A stretch of DNA of 64,000 nucleotides from Marinomonas pontica (GCF_026191375.1 NZ_JAODTL010000041.1:62001-126000), one strand, 5' to 3'; positions 49,438-59,609 are shown, numbered from the stretch's first letter. Translations and numbers: made by a program. Notes: generated from the sequence alone by a model not told the origin.

Positions 49438-49863
49438 ATGCCTGTAATTATCAAATATGTTGTAGAACGCGATGGAATCGAAAAAATGACGTTTACTTCA
49501 AAAGCCGAAGCCGATACATACGACAAACTTTTAGACACGGCGGAAGCCTTATATGACTTATTGGATCAAAGTCATTTAACGAAAGATCATGGACAAAAAG
49601 AAGCACTTTCTATGTACCTTGCTGAAAACAAAGAATCGTTGCTGGACATTTTAAGCAATAAAAAGAAAACAGCTCAAAAAGCGAAAAAGCCAAGCCCAAA
49701 AGCCACCAGCACACAACTAAACTTGACAGAAGCGACCGCTAAAAAAACGCTGGAAGACTTGGTTATTGAAACAGACGAAGACATTGTATACAGCGAAGAA
49801 GACAGCGCGGCTGTATTTGATATGGATGATACCAATGACTTCCAAGAAAGTGATGCCGCATAA
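49438..49863 (+). CDS. yebG: YebG family DNA-damage-inducible protein
   Basis: 141-residue protein. The first 60 residues match YebG (MPVIIKYVVERDGIEKMTF, then LLDTAEALYDLLDQS). The tail is Lys-rich then strongly acidic (TDEDIVYSEEDSAA), making it longer than E. coli YebG (96). A perfect LexA box precedes the gene, so SOS induction is expected. Biochemical role unknown. Confidence 0.92.
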   Translation: MPVIIKYVVERDGIEKMTFTSKAEADTYDKLLDTAEALYDLLDQSHLTKDHGQKEALSMYLAENKESLLDILSNKKKTAQKAKKPSPKATSTQLNLTEATAKKTLEDLVIETDEDIVYSEEDSAAVFDMDDTNDFQESDAA

Positions 49864-49877
49864 AGCGGCATTTTTTC
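49853..49877 (+). terminator. Terminator of yebG
   Basis: ATGCCGC-ATAAA-GCGGCAT hairpin overlapping the stop codon, followed by a T-run. Confidence 0.85.
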
Positions 49878-50109
49878 TTAAATAAAAGAAAAATCATGCA
49901 ATATTTCTCAATATATCGAATATTTATTGCACAAAAAAACCTAACCATGATGCAGACCTAGAAAAGTCTAAAATTCCAATCAAAATCAGATTGATTTAAA
50001 TCACTATTGTGCAAAGTAATCCCTCCATTTAGCGATTCACATTTCGTAACATTTAGTAAATAATTAGTAAGTAAATTGACTAATAACTTTCGAAATGGGA
50101 ATAAAACCG

Positions 50110-51080
50110 ATGCAGCTAGCGATAATTCTATTGCTCATTGCCACTCTTAGTGTGTGCTCGATGTATTACATCTACACTTACCGAGGAAACATTCGCTATA
50201 CCAGCTGGTCAGAATATTTCCGCAAAGGTTGGCCTATTTTTGCCCCATTAAACTGCTTGTTGTATTTGTTTTCGTGCAAAAAGTCCGTCGTCCTATTATC
50301 GATACATTGCAATACAAAGAACTGGACGTATTGCGTGACAACTGGGAAATTATTCGTGACGAAGCCCTTGCTCTTCAACAACAAGGCGACTTAGAAAACA
50401 TAAATAAGCCCGGCTCAGATGCCTATTACGACGTTGGGTTTAGAACCTTTCACAAATACGGATGGCGTAAATTTTACGTGAAGTGGTATGGCTACACTCA
50501 CACATCGGCGCAAACCATGTGTCCGAAAACCACTGAAATTTTAAGCAAAATCAAGAACATAAACGGAGCAATGTTTGCATTTATGCCTGCTAATTCCGAA
50601 CTAACACGCCACCTTGATCCTGTTGCCTGTTCACTGCGTTATCATCTGGGACTCGAAACACCGAACTCAGACGATTGCTTCATCAATATTGATGGCGAAC
50701 AATACGCTTGGCGCGATGGCAAAGACCTTCTGTTTGATGAAACCTATCTGCATTTTGTTAAAAACAACACAGACCAAAGTCGTTTGATTTTGATGTGCGA
50801 TTTTGATCGCCCAGTTAATCCACTCGGTAAAATCATTAATTTTTGTTACAAAATACTGATGCGCGCGTCCATCGTGCCGAACACCAGTGACGACAAAAGT
50901 GGCCTCGCGAATAAAATATTCAAAACAGTCACACCGCTGCTAGAGCAAAGCAAAGTCCTAAAGCAAACCAACCGTAAAGCCTATAAACGCCTAAAATACA
51001 CAGTCAATAGCCTATTACTGCTGGCCATTGCAGGCATCATTGTGGGTGTCGTGCAGTTAATTTCTTGGTTATTCTTTTAA
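50110..51080 (+). CDS. lpxO: LpxO-like lipid A aspartyl/asparaginyl beta-hydroxylase, one-base frameshift
   Basis: Fe(II)/2-oxoglutarate dioxygenase that 2-hydroxylates an acyl chain of lipid A. 323 residues when corrected: an N-terminal membrane anchor (about 3-20), then the shared LpxO text DNWEIIRDEALALQ and KWYGYTHTSAQTMCPKT. The iron ligands lie in TRHLDPVACSLRYHLGL and FDETYLHFV, and a second hydrophobic anchor sits at the C-terminus. The frame breaks at A5 (50278-50282); one more A links NCLLYLFSCKK to VRRPIIDTLQY. The ATG at 50110 with GGGAAT upstream is preferred over one five codons earlier. Confidence 0.88.
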
Positions 51081-51106
51081 CCGATTGAATCCGTTTAGTA
51101 TTAAAA

Positions 51107-51131
51107 GGGAGAGCAATGCTCTCCCTTTTTT
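51107..51131 (+). terminator. Terminator of lpxO
   Basis: GGGAGAGC-AAT-GCTCTCCC hairpin followed by six T residues. Confidence 0.9.
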
Positions 51132-51251
51132 ATCATGCCCACTCGCCTAGTTATTTTCCTTTCAGATTACACAATTCACAGAACAATAAAGAACACTCTT
51201 TTGGCTTATACTATGACGTCTTTCACCGCCCCTGACCTCTAGGCTCGCTAT

Positions 51252-53086
51252 ATGAAACCTGCCGCTTCACCAAATAATACTGTCGATAAAAACATGCTTG
51301 GCGTGTTTCGTTATAGCCGTCGCGCCATTGATTTGGTGTGGAAAACCTCCCCAGCGTTAACCATCGGCTTGGCGATGGCGACTCTAGTTGCCGGTGTCAC
51401 GCCAGCCGCCATGGCGTATGTGGGACAATTGATCGTAGATGCCGTCGTGGCAGCTATGGAAAGCTACAAACAAGACCAAGTCTTGCATTACCAAGCCGCT
51501 CTCAGCTACGTGTTATTGGAAGGCATCTTGGTTTTAGTCATTGCTGCCGCACAACGCGCTTTAACCGCTCAGCAGGCCATTTTACAAGGATTATTAGGCC
51601 AAAAAGTCAACTTGCTGATCTTAGAGAAAGCCCAAAGCCTAACACTCTCGCATTTTGAAGATTCAGAGTTTTACGACAAATTAGTTCGTGCTCGCCGTGA
51701 GGCCTCCAGCCGCCCGCTTGCTCTGGTGAATAAAACCTTTGCCCTGCTACAAAATGCCATTACGTTATCCAGTTTTGCGGTCTTGCTGTGGCACTTTTCG
51801 CCGTGGGCGTTGGCATTATTGATTTGTGGCGCTTTGCCTTCTTTTATCGCCGAGGCCAAATTTTCTGGTGATGCTTTTTTAATGTTTCGTTGGCGCTCCC
51901 CGAAGTGCGCCAGCAAAACTATTTAGAAACGCTACTGGCGCGAGAAGACAACATCAAAGAAGTTCGTCTGTACCAACTGGGCGACCGTTTTTTGCAACGC
52001 TACACCGAAATATTCATCAAGCTATTCAGAGAAAGTAAGCGACTGATTTTGCGCCGTGAAAGCTGGGGCTTCGCCCTTGGCGTGATAAGTACCTTAGTGT
52101 TTTATGGCGCCTATGGTTGGATCGTCAGCGACACCATTATTGGCGCGATTACTTTGGGACAAATGACTATGTATTTGCTGTTATTCAAGCAAGGTCAAAG
52201 CTCGGTTTCCGCATCACTCACTTCCATTAGTGGCATGTACGAAGACAATTTATATCTATCTAATCTTTACGAATATTTAGAACAAGAAACGCCGCTTTCG
52301 ACTTCTGGCCTTTCAAAAGGCACTATTCCAAACGATGGCATTCGTTTTGAAAACGTCTCTTTCCAATATCCAGGTAACGAACGCCCGGCACTTGCCAACA
52401 TCAACCTGCACATTCGCCCTGGTCACAGCCTTGCGATTGTTGGAGAAAATGGCTCTGGCAAAACCACACTGATCAAACTACTAACGCGACTGTATAACCC
52501 AACCCAAGGGCGAATCTTGCTAGACGGCTTGGATTTGCTGGAATGGGAAGAAAGCGCATTACTAAAACGTGTTGGCGTGATATTCCAAGACTTTGTTCGC
52601 TATCAATTTATTGTTGGCGAAAACATCGGCGCTGGCGATAACGACAGATTTAACGATCAAACCGGTTGGAAAAAAGCAGCCGAGCTTGGCAAGGCCACCG
52701 ACTTTATTGATGAGCTGGAACAAGGTTACCAAACCCAACTTGGCCGCTGGTTCCGTGGCGGACAAGAATTGTCTGGTGGGCAATGGCAAAAAATCGCCTT
52801 GGCCCGCGCTTTCATGCGCGAAGACGCCGATATTTTGGTGTTAGACGAACCGACAGCAGCCATGGACGCCCAAGCCGAAGCCAATATTTTCCAGCATTTC
52901 CAAGAGCATACTAAAGATAAAATGGCGATTCTGATTTCTCACCGTTTTTCTACCGTACGACTCGCATACGAAATTATCGTCATGGAACATGGGCAAATTA
53001 AAGAACGCGGCACCCACGATTCACTATTAGCACAACAAGGCCAATACGCGCATTTATTTACCTTGCAGGCGCAAGGCTATCGCTAA
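51252..53086 (+). CDS. ABC transporter, fused permease-ATPase, one-base frameshift
   Basis: Half-transporter of 611 residues when corrected: six-helix membrane domain about 1-320 and ATPase about 350-590 with Walker A GENGSGKTT, signature LSGGQWQKIALARA, Walker B ILVLDEPTAAMD and H-loop ISHRFSTVR. It presumably works as a homodimeric exporter of lipids, peptides or drugs; substrate unknown. The frame breaks at C4 (51898-51901). One more C gives RSPEVRQQNYLETLL in place of RSPKCASKTI. Starts at ATG 51252. Confidence 0.87.
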
Positions 53087-53192
53087 AAAACTGACCCAAG
53101 CCACTATGGCGTGAGTGTTTTTTGTTATGCTTTGCCTCATTAAATTCGTTCTTTGCCGAAGTTTACGAGAATAACTCACAGGAAAAACCGTT

Positions 53193-54548
53193 TTGAACCG
53201 ACGTAATTTTATAAAATCTAGCCTTTTAGTCGCCATGAGCAGTTCACTGCCGAGAGTCGTTCTTGCCGCTACACCGTCTGCGGGTTTCGACTATGAATTA
53301 ATCATCGAAGCGGCCGCTGTGAACATCGTAGCTGGCGGCAGCACGCCAGCACTTTGCTTTAATGGCGGATACCCTGCACCTGTGATTCGCGCTAAACAGC
53401 ATCAGCCCGTTCGTATTCGTGTGATCAACAAGTTAAACGAGCCGACGACCATTCATTGGCATGGCATGAGAATCCCTATTGAAATGGACGGCGTGCCGTT
53501 TTTAAGCCAACCGCCCATCATGCCCGGTGAAACCTTCGACTACGAATTTACGCCACCGGATGCGGGATCTTTCTGGTATCACCCACACATGAACAGCGTC
53601 GAGCAACTCGGCAAAGGCTTGGTTGGTGCTCTGATTGTTGATGAAGCTGAGAAGCCAGACTTTGATGAAGATCTGGTGCTTTGCATGAAGAACTGGCACA
53701 TCAAAGACGATGGTTCTTTTTCCGCGTTAACGACGCCACAGAATGCTTTTCGTATGGGGACACCCGGTCGCGTCATGACCATCAATGGTGAAATCCACCC
53801 AACCTATAACGTCCCTGCTGGCGGAGCGATTCGAGTACGTTTTTTGAATGTGGATAACACAGTGATGTACCAAATCAACTCAACCGATCCAGACGCTCAG
53901 ATCCTTGCTATTGATGGCAATCCAATTGCAGAACCCATTGTGTTAACCAATCACATGGCCGCACCGGGAATGCGCCTTGATCTTGGTGTAATAGCACCGA
54001 GCAAGGTGGGAGAAACCGTCACCTTTAAACACAAGGGTAAGCCGATGGTGACCATCAAAGCCGTGGCGAGCCAACTTAAAGACCGGCGCTTACCTAAGCT
54101 GCCACTCAACCCCATCCCTGCGCTGGATTTAGAGAACGCGGAAACCATTAAATTTGCGTTTGAATGGAACGCCAACATCACGCCAATAGAGAAAGATGGC
54201 AAGGTGAGCTACAACTTCTGGACGATGAATCGCCGTTCTTGGGAAGGCATGTCAAAAGGCCATATTCCAGATCCTCTTGCCACATTAGAGCGCGGTAAAA
54301 CCTATATTTTCGAGCTGTCAAATTTGACCCAATATCACCATCCGATTCATATCCACGGTCATACTTTCACGGTGTTAAAATCGAACAAAAAAGCCATTAC
54401 ACCATTCCATTCAGATACCGTCTTGCTGGGTCAAAATGAAACCGTACTTGCAGCCCTAGTAGCCGATAATCCGGGACGTTGGATGTATCACTGCCATATC
54501 ATCGAACACCTAAAAACAGGTTTTATGAGCTTTGTTGAAGTGACGTGA
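53193..54548 (+). CDS. Tat-exported multicopper oxidase
   Basis: 451-residue oxidase. The N-terminus NRRNFIKSS is a twin-arginine signal followed by a hydrophobic stretch to about residue 26. All four copper-binding blocks are present: HWHGMR, FWYHPHMNS, HHPIHIHGHTF and HCHIIEHLKTG (with the T1 Cys and the His flanking). Such enzymes oxidise Cu(I), Fe(II), Mn(II) or phenols with oxygen; no Met-rich CueO-type insert is seen, so it is nearer the laccase/SufI-like MCO group. It starts at TTG (53193), with AGGAAAAA upstream. Confidence 0.9.
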   Translation: MNRRNFIKSSLLVAMSSSLPRVVLAATPSAGFDYELIIEAAAVNIVAGGSTPALCFNGGYPAPVIRAKQHQPVRIRVINKLNEPTTIHWHGMRIPIEMDGVPFLSQPPIMPGETFDYEFTPPDAGSFWYHPHMNSVEQLGKGLVGALIVDEAEKPDFDEDLVLCMKNWHIKDDGSFSALTTPQNAFRMGTPGRVMTINGEIHPTYNVPAGGAIRVRFLNVDNTVMYQINSTDPDAQILAIDGNPIAEPIVLTNHMAAPGMRLDLGVIAPSKVGETVTFKHKGKPMVTIKAVASQLKDRRLPKLPLNPIPALDLENAETIKFAFEWNANITPIEKDGKVSYNFWTMNRRSWEGMSKGHIPDPLATLERGKTYIFELSNLTQYHHPIHIHGHTFTVLKSNKKAITPFHSDTVLLGQNETVLAALVADNPGRWMYHCHIIEHLKTGFMSFVEVT

Positions 54549-54601
54549 TCCACGTCACTATAGACGGGCATCGGCCTAATGAGCCATAACAGGAGACATA
54601 A

Positions 54602-54636
54602 AAAAGCCAAGTCACACACCGCGTGACCTGGCTTTT
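54602..54636. terminator. Bidirectional terminator between MCO and DUF6172 genes
   Basis: AAAAGCCA/TGGCTTTT outer and GTCAC/GTGAC inner arms with a single A-C mismatch and seven-base loop, between convergent genes. Confidence 0.8.
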
Positions 54637-54673
54637 CACGTTAATATCAAATCATCCACAATAAACGGCGAAC

Positions 54674-55026
54674 TTATCGTTCTTCGTCACCGTCTTGCTC
54701 TTCAAATTCGCCTTCTTGCGCTTCGTCTTGTTCCAGCGTATCACGTTTTGCGCGTTGCGCTGGAGCCGCCAAAATCTCAAGGTAAAACTGAGTCCATTCT
54801 TGGCTTTCAGCAAAGCTGATTTTTTCATTGATTTGAGCGACATGAATCTCTTCCGCACTGTCTTCTGTTTGACCAAAACGACAATCAAACCCCCAAAAGT
54901 CAGCGTATTCTGGCAATTTTTTGTTACGCTCTTCTTTTTCAGGTATTTTTTGACTTCGTGCTTTGTTGCTTCAATTAAACGTGGGTATTTAATAGTCGGA
55001 TGAGATAGTTTAAAGGTCTTTTTCAT
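54674..55026 (-). CDS. DUF6172 family protein, one-base frameshift
   Basis: 117 residues when corrected. The N-terminal MKKTFKLSHPTIKYPRLIE and YLKK, then ERNKKLPEYADFWGFDCRFG match the DUF6172 pattern, followed by HVAQINEKI and FYLEILA, with an acidic tail (EGEFEEQDGDEER). The frame breaks at T5 (54935-54939, A5 on the coding strand). Without the added base a 124-residue hybrid ending at 54652 results, with Lys-rich nonsense text. AGGATCCC precedes the ATG. Function unknown. Confidence 0.78.
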
Positions 55027-55142
55027 TGGGATCCTAAGGGATTAAAAGTCAGGAAGTGGCGAACACATTCCCATTGCCGAGCATGATAACGGATCGCCTT
55101 ATTAGTTGCCATGAATCACACCAAATGAGCCTCCCAACGCGC

Positions 55143-56219
55143 CTATCGCTTATGACGGTATGGCGTCAGTAAACGGTGGATAAACGACAGCTTTTCACGC
55201 ACCGCGGGTACCAAAACAAAAGGGTATAAATCAGGTTGCCCCATGCCTCTGTTCAAATTATTTACGGCAAACGTCAACGGTACGTACTGCGCGAGAATGT
55301 CATCAAAATTGTCGTGTCGATAAGGGTCAATATTCACCATTACGGCTAGGTTTTTTCTACTGTCCGCAATAGGCTGAAGACTGAAGCCAAAGTCGCTCGC
55401 CATCTCCAATGTGTCGATAATATGCAGATAATGCGCCCATGTTTCCGCCCAATCTTCCCAAGGATGAGAAGACGCGTAGACACTCACAAACGATTGCTGC
55501 CAATTGGCATTCGGCGTTTTGTAGTGGGCTTCTAACGCATCAGCGTAACTCGCCTGCTCATCCCCAAAAATGGCACGACACTCAGCCAGCGCGTCCTCAT
55601 CTTCCAAAATAAGCCAATCCCAATAATAATGGCCTACTTCATGACGAAAATGGCCAATGACCGTCCGATAAGACTCGTTCATGTCTTCGCGCATTTGCTC
55701 TCGGTCAACCGTATTGCCCTCAGCAGCATTGATTGTCACTTGCCCTGCGGCGTGCCCTGTCATGGCACTCGCGTCCTCTGGTACGACGTTATTTTCTGAA
55801 ATGAAATCGAAAGATAAGCCATCTTCCGGTTCACTCTTCTTGCTAACCAATGGCAACCCAAGACGCAAAATAGAATACACCAGACGATGCTTAGCGAACT
55901 CCAGCTGTTGCCAAGCTTGGCGCTCTTCTACTTTCTCTAGGTTTGGGATGTGACGGTTTAGCTCACAGGCGACACAAAATGTGCTGCCGCCTTCTTCAAC
56001 CATCCAATTACACACTTGATGCTGATGGTTCTCGCAATAATACCAACGCTTCGCTGGAACCGATGTGTCTGCCAGTGCATGCCATGCGTTATCCACGGAC
56101 TGCAAGGCACTGAGCTCTAATTGATCAGGTAAGAAACCCAACGAAGAAGAACATTGTTCACAATGAGTATTTTCGAACAACACGGTTTGACCACATTGCT
56201 GACAACTGAAGATTTTCAT
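55143..56219 (-). CDS. Zinc-ribbon putative zinc-binding metallopeptidase
   Basis: 358-residue protein. The first 35 residues are a zinc ribbon (CQQCGQ and CEQCSS) and a second Cys/His set lies near 80-105 (YYCENHQHQVCNW and FCVACELN). A gluzincin-like HEVGHYYWD motif near 192-200 with a later E-rich helix (WEDWAETWAHYLH) marks it as a putative zinc peptidase (DUF4344-like zinc-binding domain family). The ATG at 56219 with AGGCG upstream is preferred to a start 22 codons earlier. Substrate unknown. Confidence 0.82.
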   Translation of the reverse strand: MKIFSCQQCGQTVLFENTHCEQCSSSLGFLPDQLELSALQSVDNAWHALADTSVPAKRWYYCENHQHQVCNWMVEEGGSTFCVACELNRHIPNLEKVEERQAWQQLEFAKHRLVYSILRLGLPLVSKKSEPEDGLSFDFISENNVVPEDASAMTGHAAGQVTINAAEGNTVDREQMREDMNESYRTVIGHFRHEVGHYYWDWLILEDEDALAECRAIFGDEQASYADALEAHYKTPNANWQQSFVSVYASSHPWEDWAETWAHYLHIIDTLEMASDFGFSLQPIADSRKNLAVMVNIDPYRHDNFDDILAQYVPLTFAVNNLNRGMGQPDLYPFVLVPAVREKLSFIHRLLTPYRHKR

Positions 56220-56331
56220 AAAACGCCTGCTACCAAAAATTGAGCGCGATTGCGCCAAGCTAGGATCATAGTTTACAGTACCCAAAAACGCCTATCTAAC
56301 GACTCGCTACAATAACCATTGAGACAACACA

Positions 56332-57349
56332 TTGCTGAAGCAAAACAACAAAAACTTCACCACCATTTCCGACGTTGCAAAATACGCCAAAGTGGGTAAG
56401 ACCAGTGTTTCACGTTACCTCAATGGGGAACAAGATAAATTATCCGGAAGAGCTACGAGAAAAAATCGCGCAAGCCATCGCTCATCTGGATTTTCGTCCT
56501 AACCATTCAGCTCGGATGCTCAGAGCGGGACATTCTAAGCTAATTGGACTGTTACTGGCTGATATTACCAACCCTTACTCCATCGAAGTGTTGCAAGGTA
56601 TCGAGCATGTTTGCCGCCAAGAAGGCTACATGCTAATGGTCTGTAACACAGACAACCAAGACGAATTACAAGACCGTTATTTGTCTCTTCTAGAGGCTCA
56701 TCGAGTCGATGGCATCATAGTTAACACAGCGGGCATGGCACAAAAACAAGTCAGTAATTTGAAACGCCTGCCTTGCCCCTTAGTACTGGTTGATAGAATC
56801 AATACCTCGTTAGGATTCGACGCCATTGGGCTCGACAACGAAGCCGCTGTAAACGAGGCCTGCGAACACTTACTCACTGAGGCTTACGACGCCATTTTAG
56901 TGGTGACCGAATCCATTACCATTGATCCGCGCAAAGCAAGGGTCGATGCTATTCGCGCTTTCACCAAAGCACACGACAACATGCCCTGCGATGTCATTGA
57001 AATCGAAAAATTGAGCCATAGCGTTCTTATCAATTCCATCGAACATTTTATAAGCACTCACCCAAAACGCAAAAAAGCCATCTTCACCACCAACGGGGTC
57101 GCCATGATGAGCACTGCAAAAGCTTTGAAACAGCTAGATATTCGTATCGGCACGCAAATTGGTCTCATCAGCATAGACGACCCAGAATGGGCACAACTGT
57201 TCGAAGGCGGCATCACCGTAATGCGCCAGCCAACACAACTCATCGGTCAAACCGCTTGCGAGCGATTGCTTGCTAGAGTCCAAGGTAACAACGAAGCCGC
57301 ACAACACATCAAGCTCAAAGCCGAACTCGTTATTCGACACTCTCTTTAA
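56332..57349 (+). CDS. LacI family regulator beside KDG kinase, one-base frameshift
   Basis: 338 residues when corrected: the LacI helix-turn-helix reads FTTISDVAKYAKVGKTSVSRYLNG at the start and the periplasmic-binding-protein-like ligand domain follows from about 60 to the end. The frame is lost just after YLNG. Removing one base from G4 (56425-56428) gives YLNGNKINYPEELREKI; the next ten bases are alternative sites. The start is uncertain: TTG at 56332 is the first usable codon after an in-frame stop and no strong ribosome site is seen. It probably controls the KDG kinase gene through the dyad at 57406-57423 (inference). Confidence 0.82.
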
Positions 57350-57405
57350 AAAACGCATCACCCATAAAGCCACTCAAACAGCATGAAAGTACTTTTCTTG
57401 CTATT

Positions 57406-57423
57406 CATGGAACCGATTCCATG
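57406..57423. promoter_or_regulatory. LacI-family operator upstream of KDG kinase gene
   Basis: CATGGAACC-GATTCCATG is an almost perfect 18-base palindrome (one mismatch pair, with central CG) of the LacI-family type. It sits between the LacI-like gene and the kinase start, 60 bases upstream of the latter. Confidence 0.7.
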
Positions 57424-57482
57424 ATACTTTTCTCGAACACTTTTTGACCTCCGTAAACACAAAAACGTCAGGGGCAATCCAC

Positions 57483-58433
57483 ATGCAAAATACGCAAACA
57501 CACACCTTTGTCACCTTGGGTGAAGCCATGGCCATGTTTGTGGCCAACACACCAGGCCAACTGGCTGACATTGAAGAGTTCCAACGCTCTTTAGCTGGAG
57601 CCGAAGTCAACGTCGCCATCGGTATGGCACGTTTGGGTTTTGAATCCTGTTACATCAGTAAGGTGGGCAAAGACAGCTTTGGTCAATTTATTCGCCAAGC
57701 GATCAGCAAAGAAAACATTCGTACCGATTGGATTTCTGAAAGTACGAACCATGCTACTGGCTTCATGCTGAAATCGAACGTTACCGACGGCAGTGACCCT
57801 AAAGTAGAATACTTCCGTCGCAACTCAGCGGCGTCAACACTGAGCACTGTCGACATAGACAGCGGCTTATTTAAAACAAACACTCACTTACATCTTACTG
57901 GCGTTGCCGCAGCCGTCTCGATGCCAATGCGCGACGCCGCAAAGCACGCCTTAAGGCTCGCAAAAGAGCAAGGCTGCAGCGTCTCATTCGACACCAACTT
58001 GCGCCCGACTTTGTGGCCAGATCAAGCGACCATGGTGGCAGCCATTAATGAATTTGCCTTTGCCAGCGACATTGTTTTGCCAGGTATAGAAGAAGGTAAA
58101 ATCCTCGCGGGTAGCGACCAACCTGAAGTGATTGCAGACTTTTATCTCCAGCATGGCGTCAAAACCGTGATCGTTAAACTCGGCAGCAAAGGCGCGTATT
58201 TCAAAACCAGTACAGGTGAATCAGGAACGGTTGCAGGCTTCCCAGTGGAAAAAGTGGTCGACACAGTCGGCGCTGGCGACAGCTTTGCCGTGGGTGTGAT
58301 TTCAGCCTTGCTTGATGGTAAAACCATGGAACAAGCTGCTCGTCGCGGTAATTTATTGGGTTCCCTAACCGTACAAGTACGGGGTGACAGCGAAGGATTG
58401 CCTACTCGAAACCAATTGATCGGGTTAGAATAG
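57483..58433 (+). CDS. kdgK: 2-dehydro-3-deoxygluconokinase (PfkB family)
   Basis: 316-residue ribokinase-fold kinase that phosphorylates 2-keto-3-deoxygluconate for the Entner-Doudoroff pathway. N-terminal VTLGEAMAMFV, the AGAEVNVAIGMARLG motif, EYFRRNSAASTL (typical of KDG kinases) and the C-terminal DTVGAGDSFAVG with catalytic Asp are visible. The ATG at 57483 follows AGGGGC. It follows the LacI-like regulator. KDG is a common end-point of pectin, alginate and gluconate breakdown, so it feeds sugar acids into glycolysis. Confidence 0.9.
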   Translation: MQNTQTHTFVTLGEAMAMFVANTPGQLADIEEFQRSLAGAEVNVAIGMARLGFESCYISKVGKDSFGQFIRQAISKENIRTDWISESTNHATGFMLKSNVTDGSDPKVEYFRRNSAASTLSTVDIDSGLFKTNTHLHLTGVAAAVSMPMRDAAKHALRLAKEQGCSVSFDTNLRPTLWPDQATMVAAINEFAFASDIVLPGIEEGKILAGSDQPEVIADFYLQHGVKTVIVKLGSKGAYFKTSTGESGTVAGFPVEKVVDTVGAGDSFAVGVISALLDGKTMEQAARRGNLLGSLTVQVRGDSEGLPTRNQLIGLE

Positions 58434-58440
58434 CCATAAA

Positions 58441-58477
58441 ACAAAAAGGGAAAAACACATTGTTTTTCTCTTTTTGT
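58441..58477. terminator. Bidirectional terminator after kdgK
   Basis: ACAAAAAGGGAAAAACA pairs with TGTTTTTCTCTTTTTGT (one G-T pair) around loop CAT. The A- and T-rich arms could serve either strand. Confidence 0.7.
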
Positions 58478-58595
58478 CATTGCTACACCAGATATCAAGG
58501 AAACCAAAAATACTCCTGTAATAAACAGCGTCGCGAATTAAAAGAAGACAGAATTTACAGGATCTTACACTCTATTAAATGCCTCTTGATCTCGA

Positions 58596-59495
58596 TCAGA
58601 AATATTTGCTCTTAGCTTGATACGCCTGTTTGATATGCTCAATCAATAAGCGAAGCTTTTCCGGCAGGTATTTGGTAAAGGGGTAAATAGCGTAAACGCC
58701 CAGTCGGCGTGGTTGATAATCCGTCAAAATAGCAACCAGCTTACCTTGCTGCAAATCTTCATACACGCAGCAACGCGGCACATAGACGATTCCAAAACCC
58801 GCCAAGGCGGCCTTGCGTAAAGCCTGAGCGTTATTTGTAGCGAAACTACCGCTGATGCGCACACTTTCTTCAATGTTGTTTCGAGTAAAGCGCCAATCAA
58901 ACGAGCCTTGGGCTTGGTAGGTGTACGCTAAGCAATTATGATCTTTCAGGGCTTCTAGGCTTCTGACGTCACCATGTCGCTGAATGTAACTTGGCGAGCA
59001 ACAGACCACCCAATTTGATTGAATCAAAGGCTTGGCAATTAGGCTGGAATCTTCCAACTTGCCAGTACGAATCGCCAGATCCAATCCTTCGCCAACCAGA
59101 TCCACAAAGTCATTTTCAAGGCGCATATCCACGGTAATATTAGGGTATTTTTGGCAAAACTCCGCCACCGCTTCCGCCAATAGCAATTCCCCAGAAATCG
59201 TCGGCACGGACATCTTTATTGTGCCTGTGAGACCTTGACTAAACGCCGACACAGAAGCAATCGCATCGCTCACTTGGCCTTCTATATTCTTGGCGTGAAC
59301 ATATAAGCTTTCCCCTGCTTCGGAGAGACTGAGCCGTCTTGTCGTTCGGTGAATCAACTGCGCGCCGAGATCTTGCTCAAGCTTGCTAATGCGTTTACTT
59401 AAGGCTGGTGTCGACAACCCGGCTTGCTGAGCCGCTTTATTAAACGACCCCGCATCGGCAACGTTCACAAAAAGCGTTAAATCGGCTGCGTTCAA
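58596..59495 (-). CDS. LysR family transcriptional regulator
   Basis: 299-residue LysR regulator: DNA-binding part in the first 65 residues (FVNVADAGSFNKAAQQAGLS then PALSKRISKLEQDLG) and ligand-binding domain after it. It is divergent from the FMN hydroxy-acid oxidase gene, 115 bases away, so that enzyme is its likely target (inference). The ligand is unknown. A LysR dyad is not obvious by eye in the spacer. Confidence 0.9.
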   Translation of the reverse strand: MNAADLTLFVNVADAGSFNKAAQQAGLSTPALSKRISKLEQDLGAQLIHRTTRRLSLSEAGESLYVHAKNIEGQVSDAIASVSAFSQGLTGTIKMSVPTISGELLLAEAVAEFCQKYPNITVDMRLENDFVDLVGEGLDLAIRTGKLEDSSLIAKPLIQSNWVVCCSPSYIQRHGDVRSLEALKDHNCLAYTYQAQGSFDWRFTRNNIEESVRISGSFATNNAQALRKAALAGFGIVYVPRCCVYEDLQQGKLVAILTDYQPRRLGVYAIYPFTKYLPEKLRLLIEHIKQAYQAKSKYF

Positions 59496-59609
59496 TGTTG
59501 CGTCCTTTTAATTAAGACGTTTTTGGAAAGAGTTTATTAGTTTATGTCGTATTTATTATAAATAGAACTGAGACTATAGTGAATGAACAAAATAAAAGGA
59601 GCAGAATCC

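Noticed and set aside
54652-55026. 124-residue Lys-rich protein as the real product at the DUF6172 locus
   Set aside because: Only the first part matches the family; after the T5 run the other frame continues the conserved text, so the Lys-rich end is a frameshift artefact.
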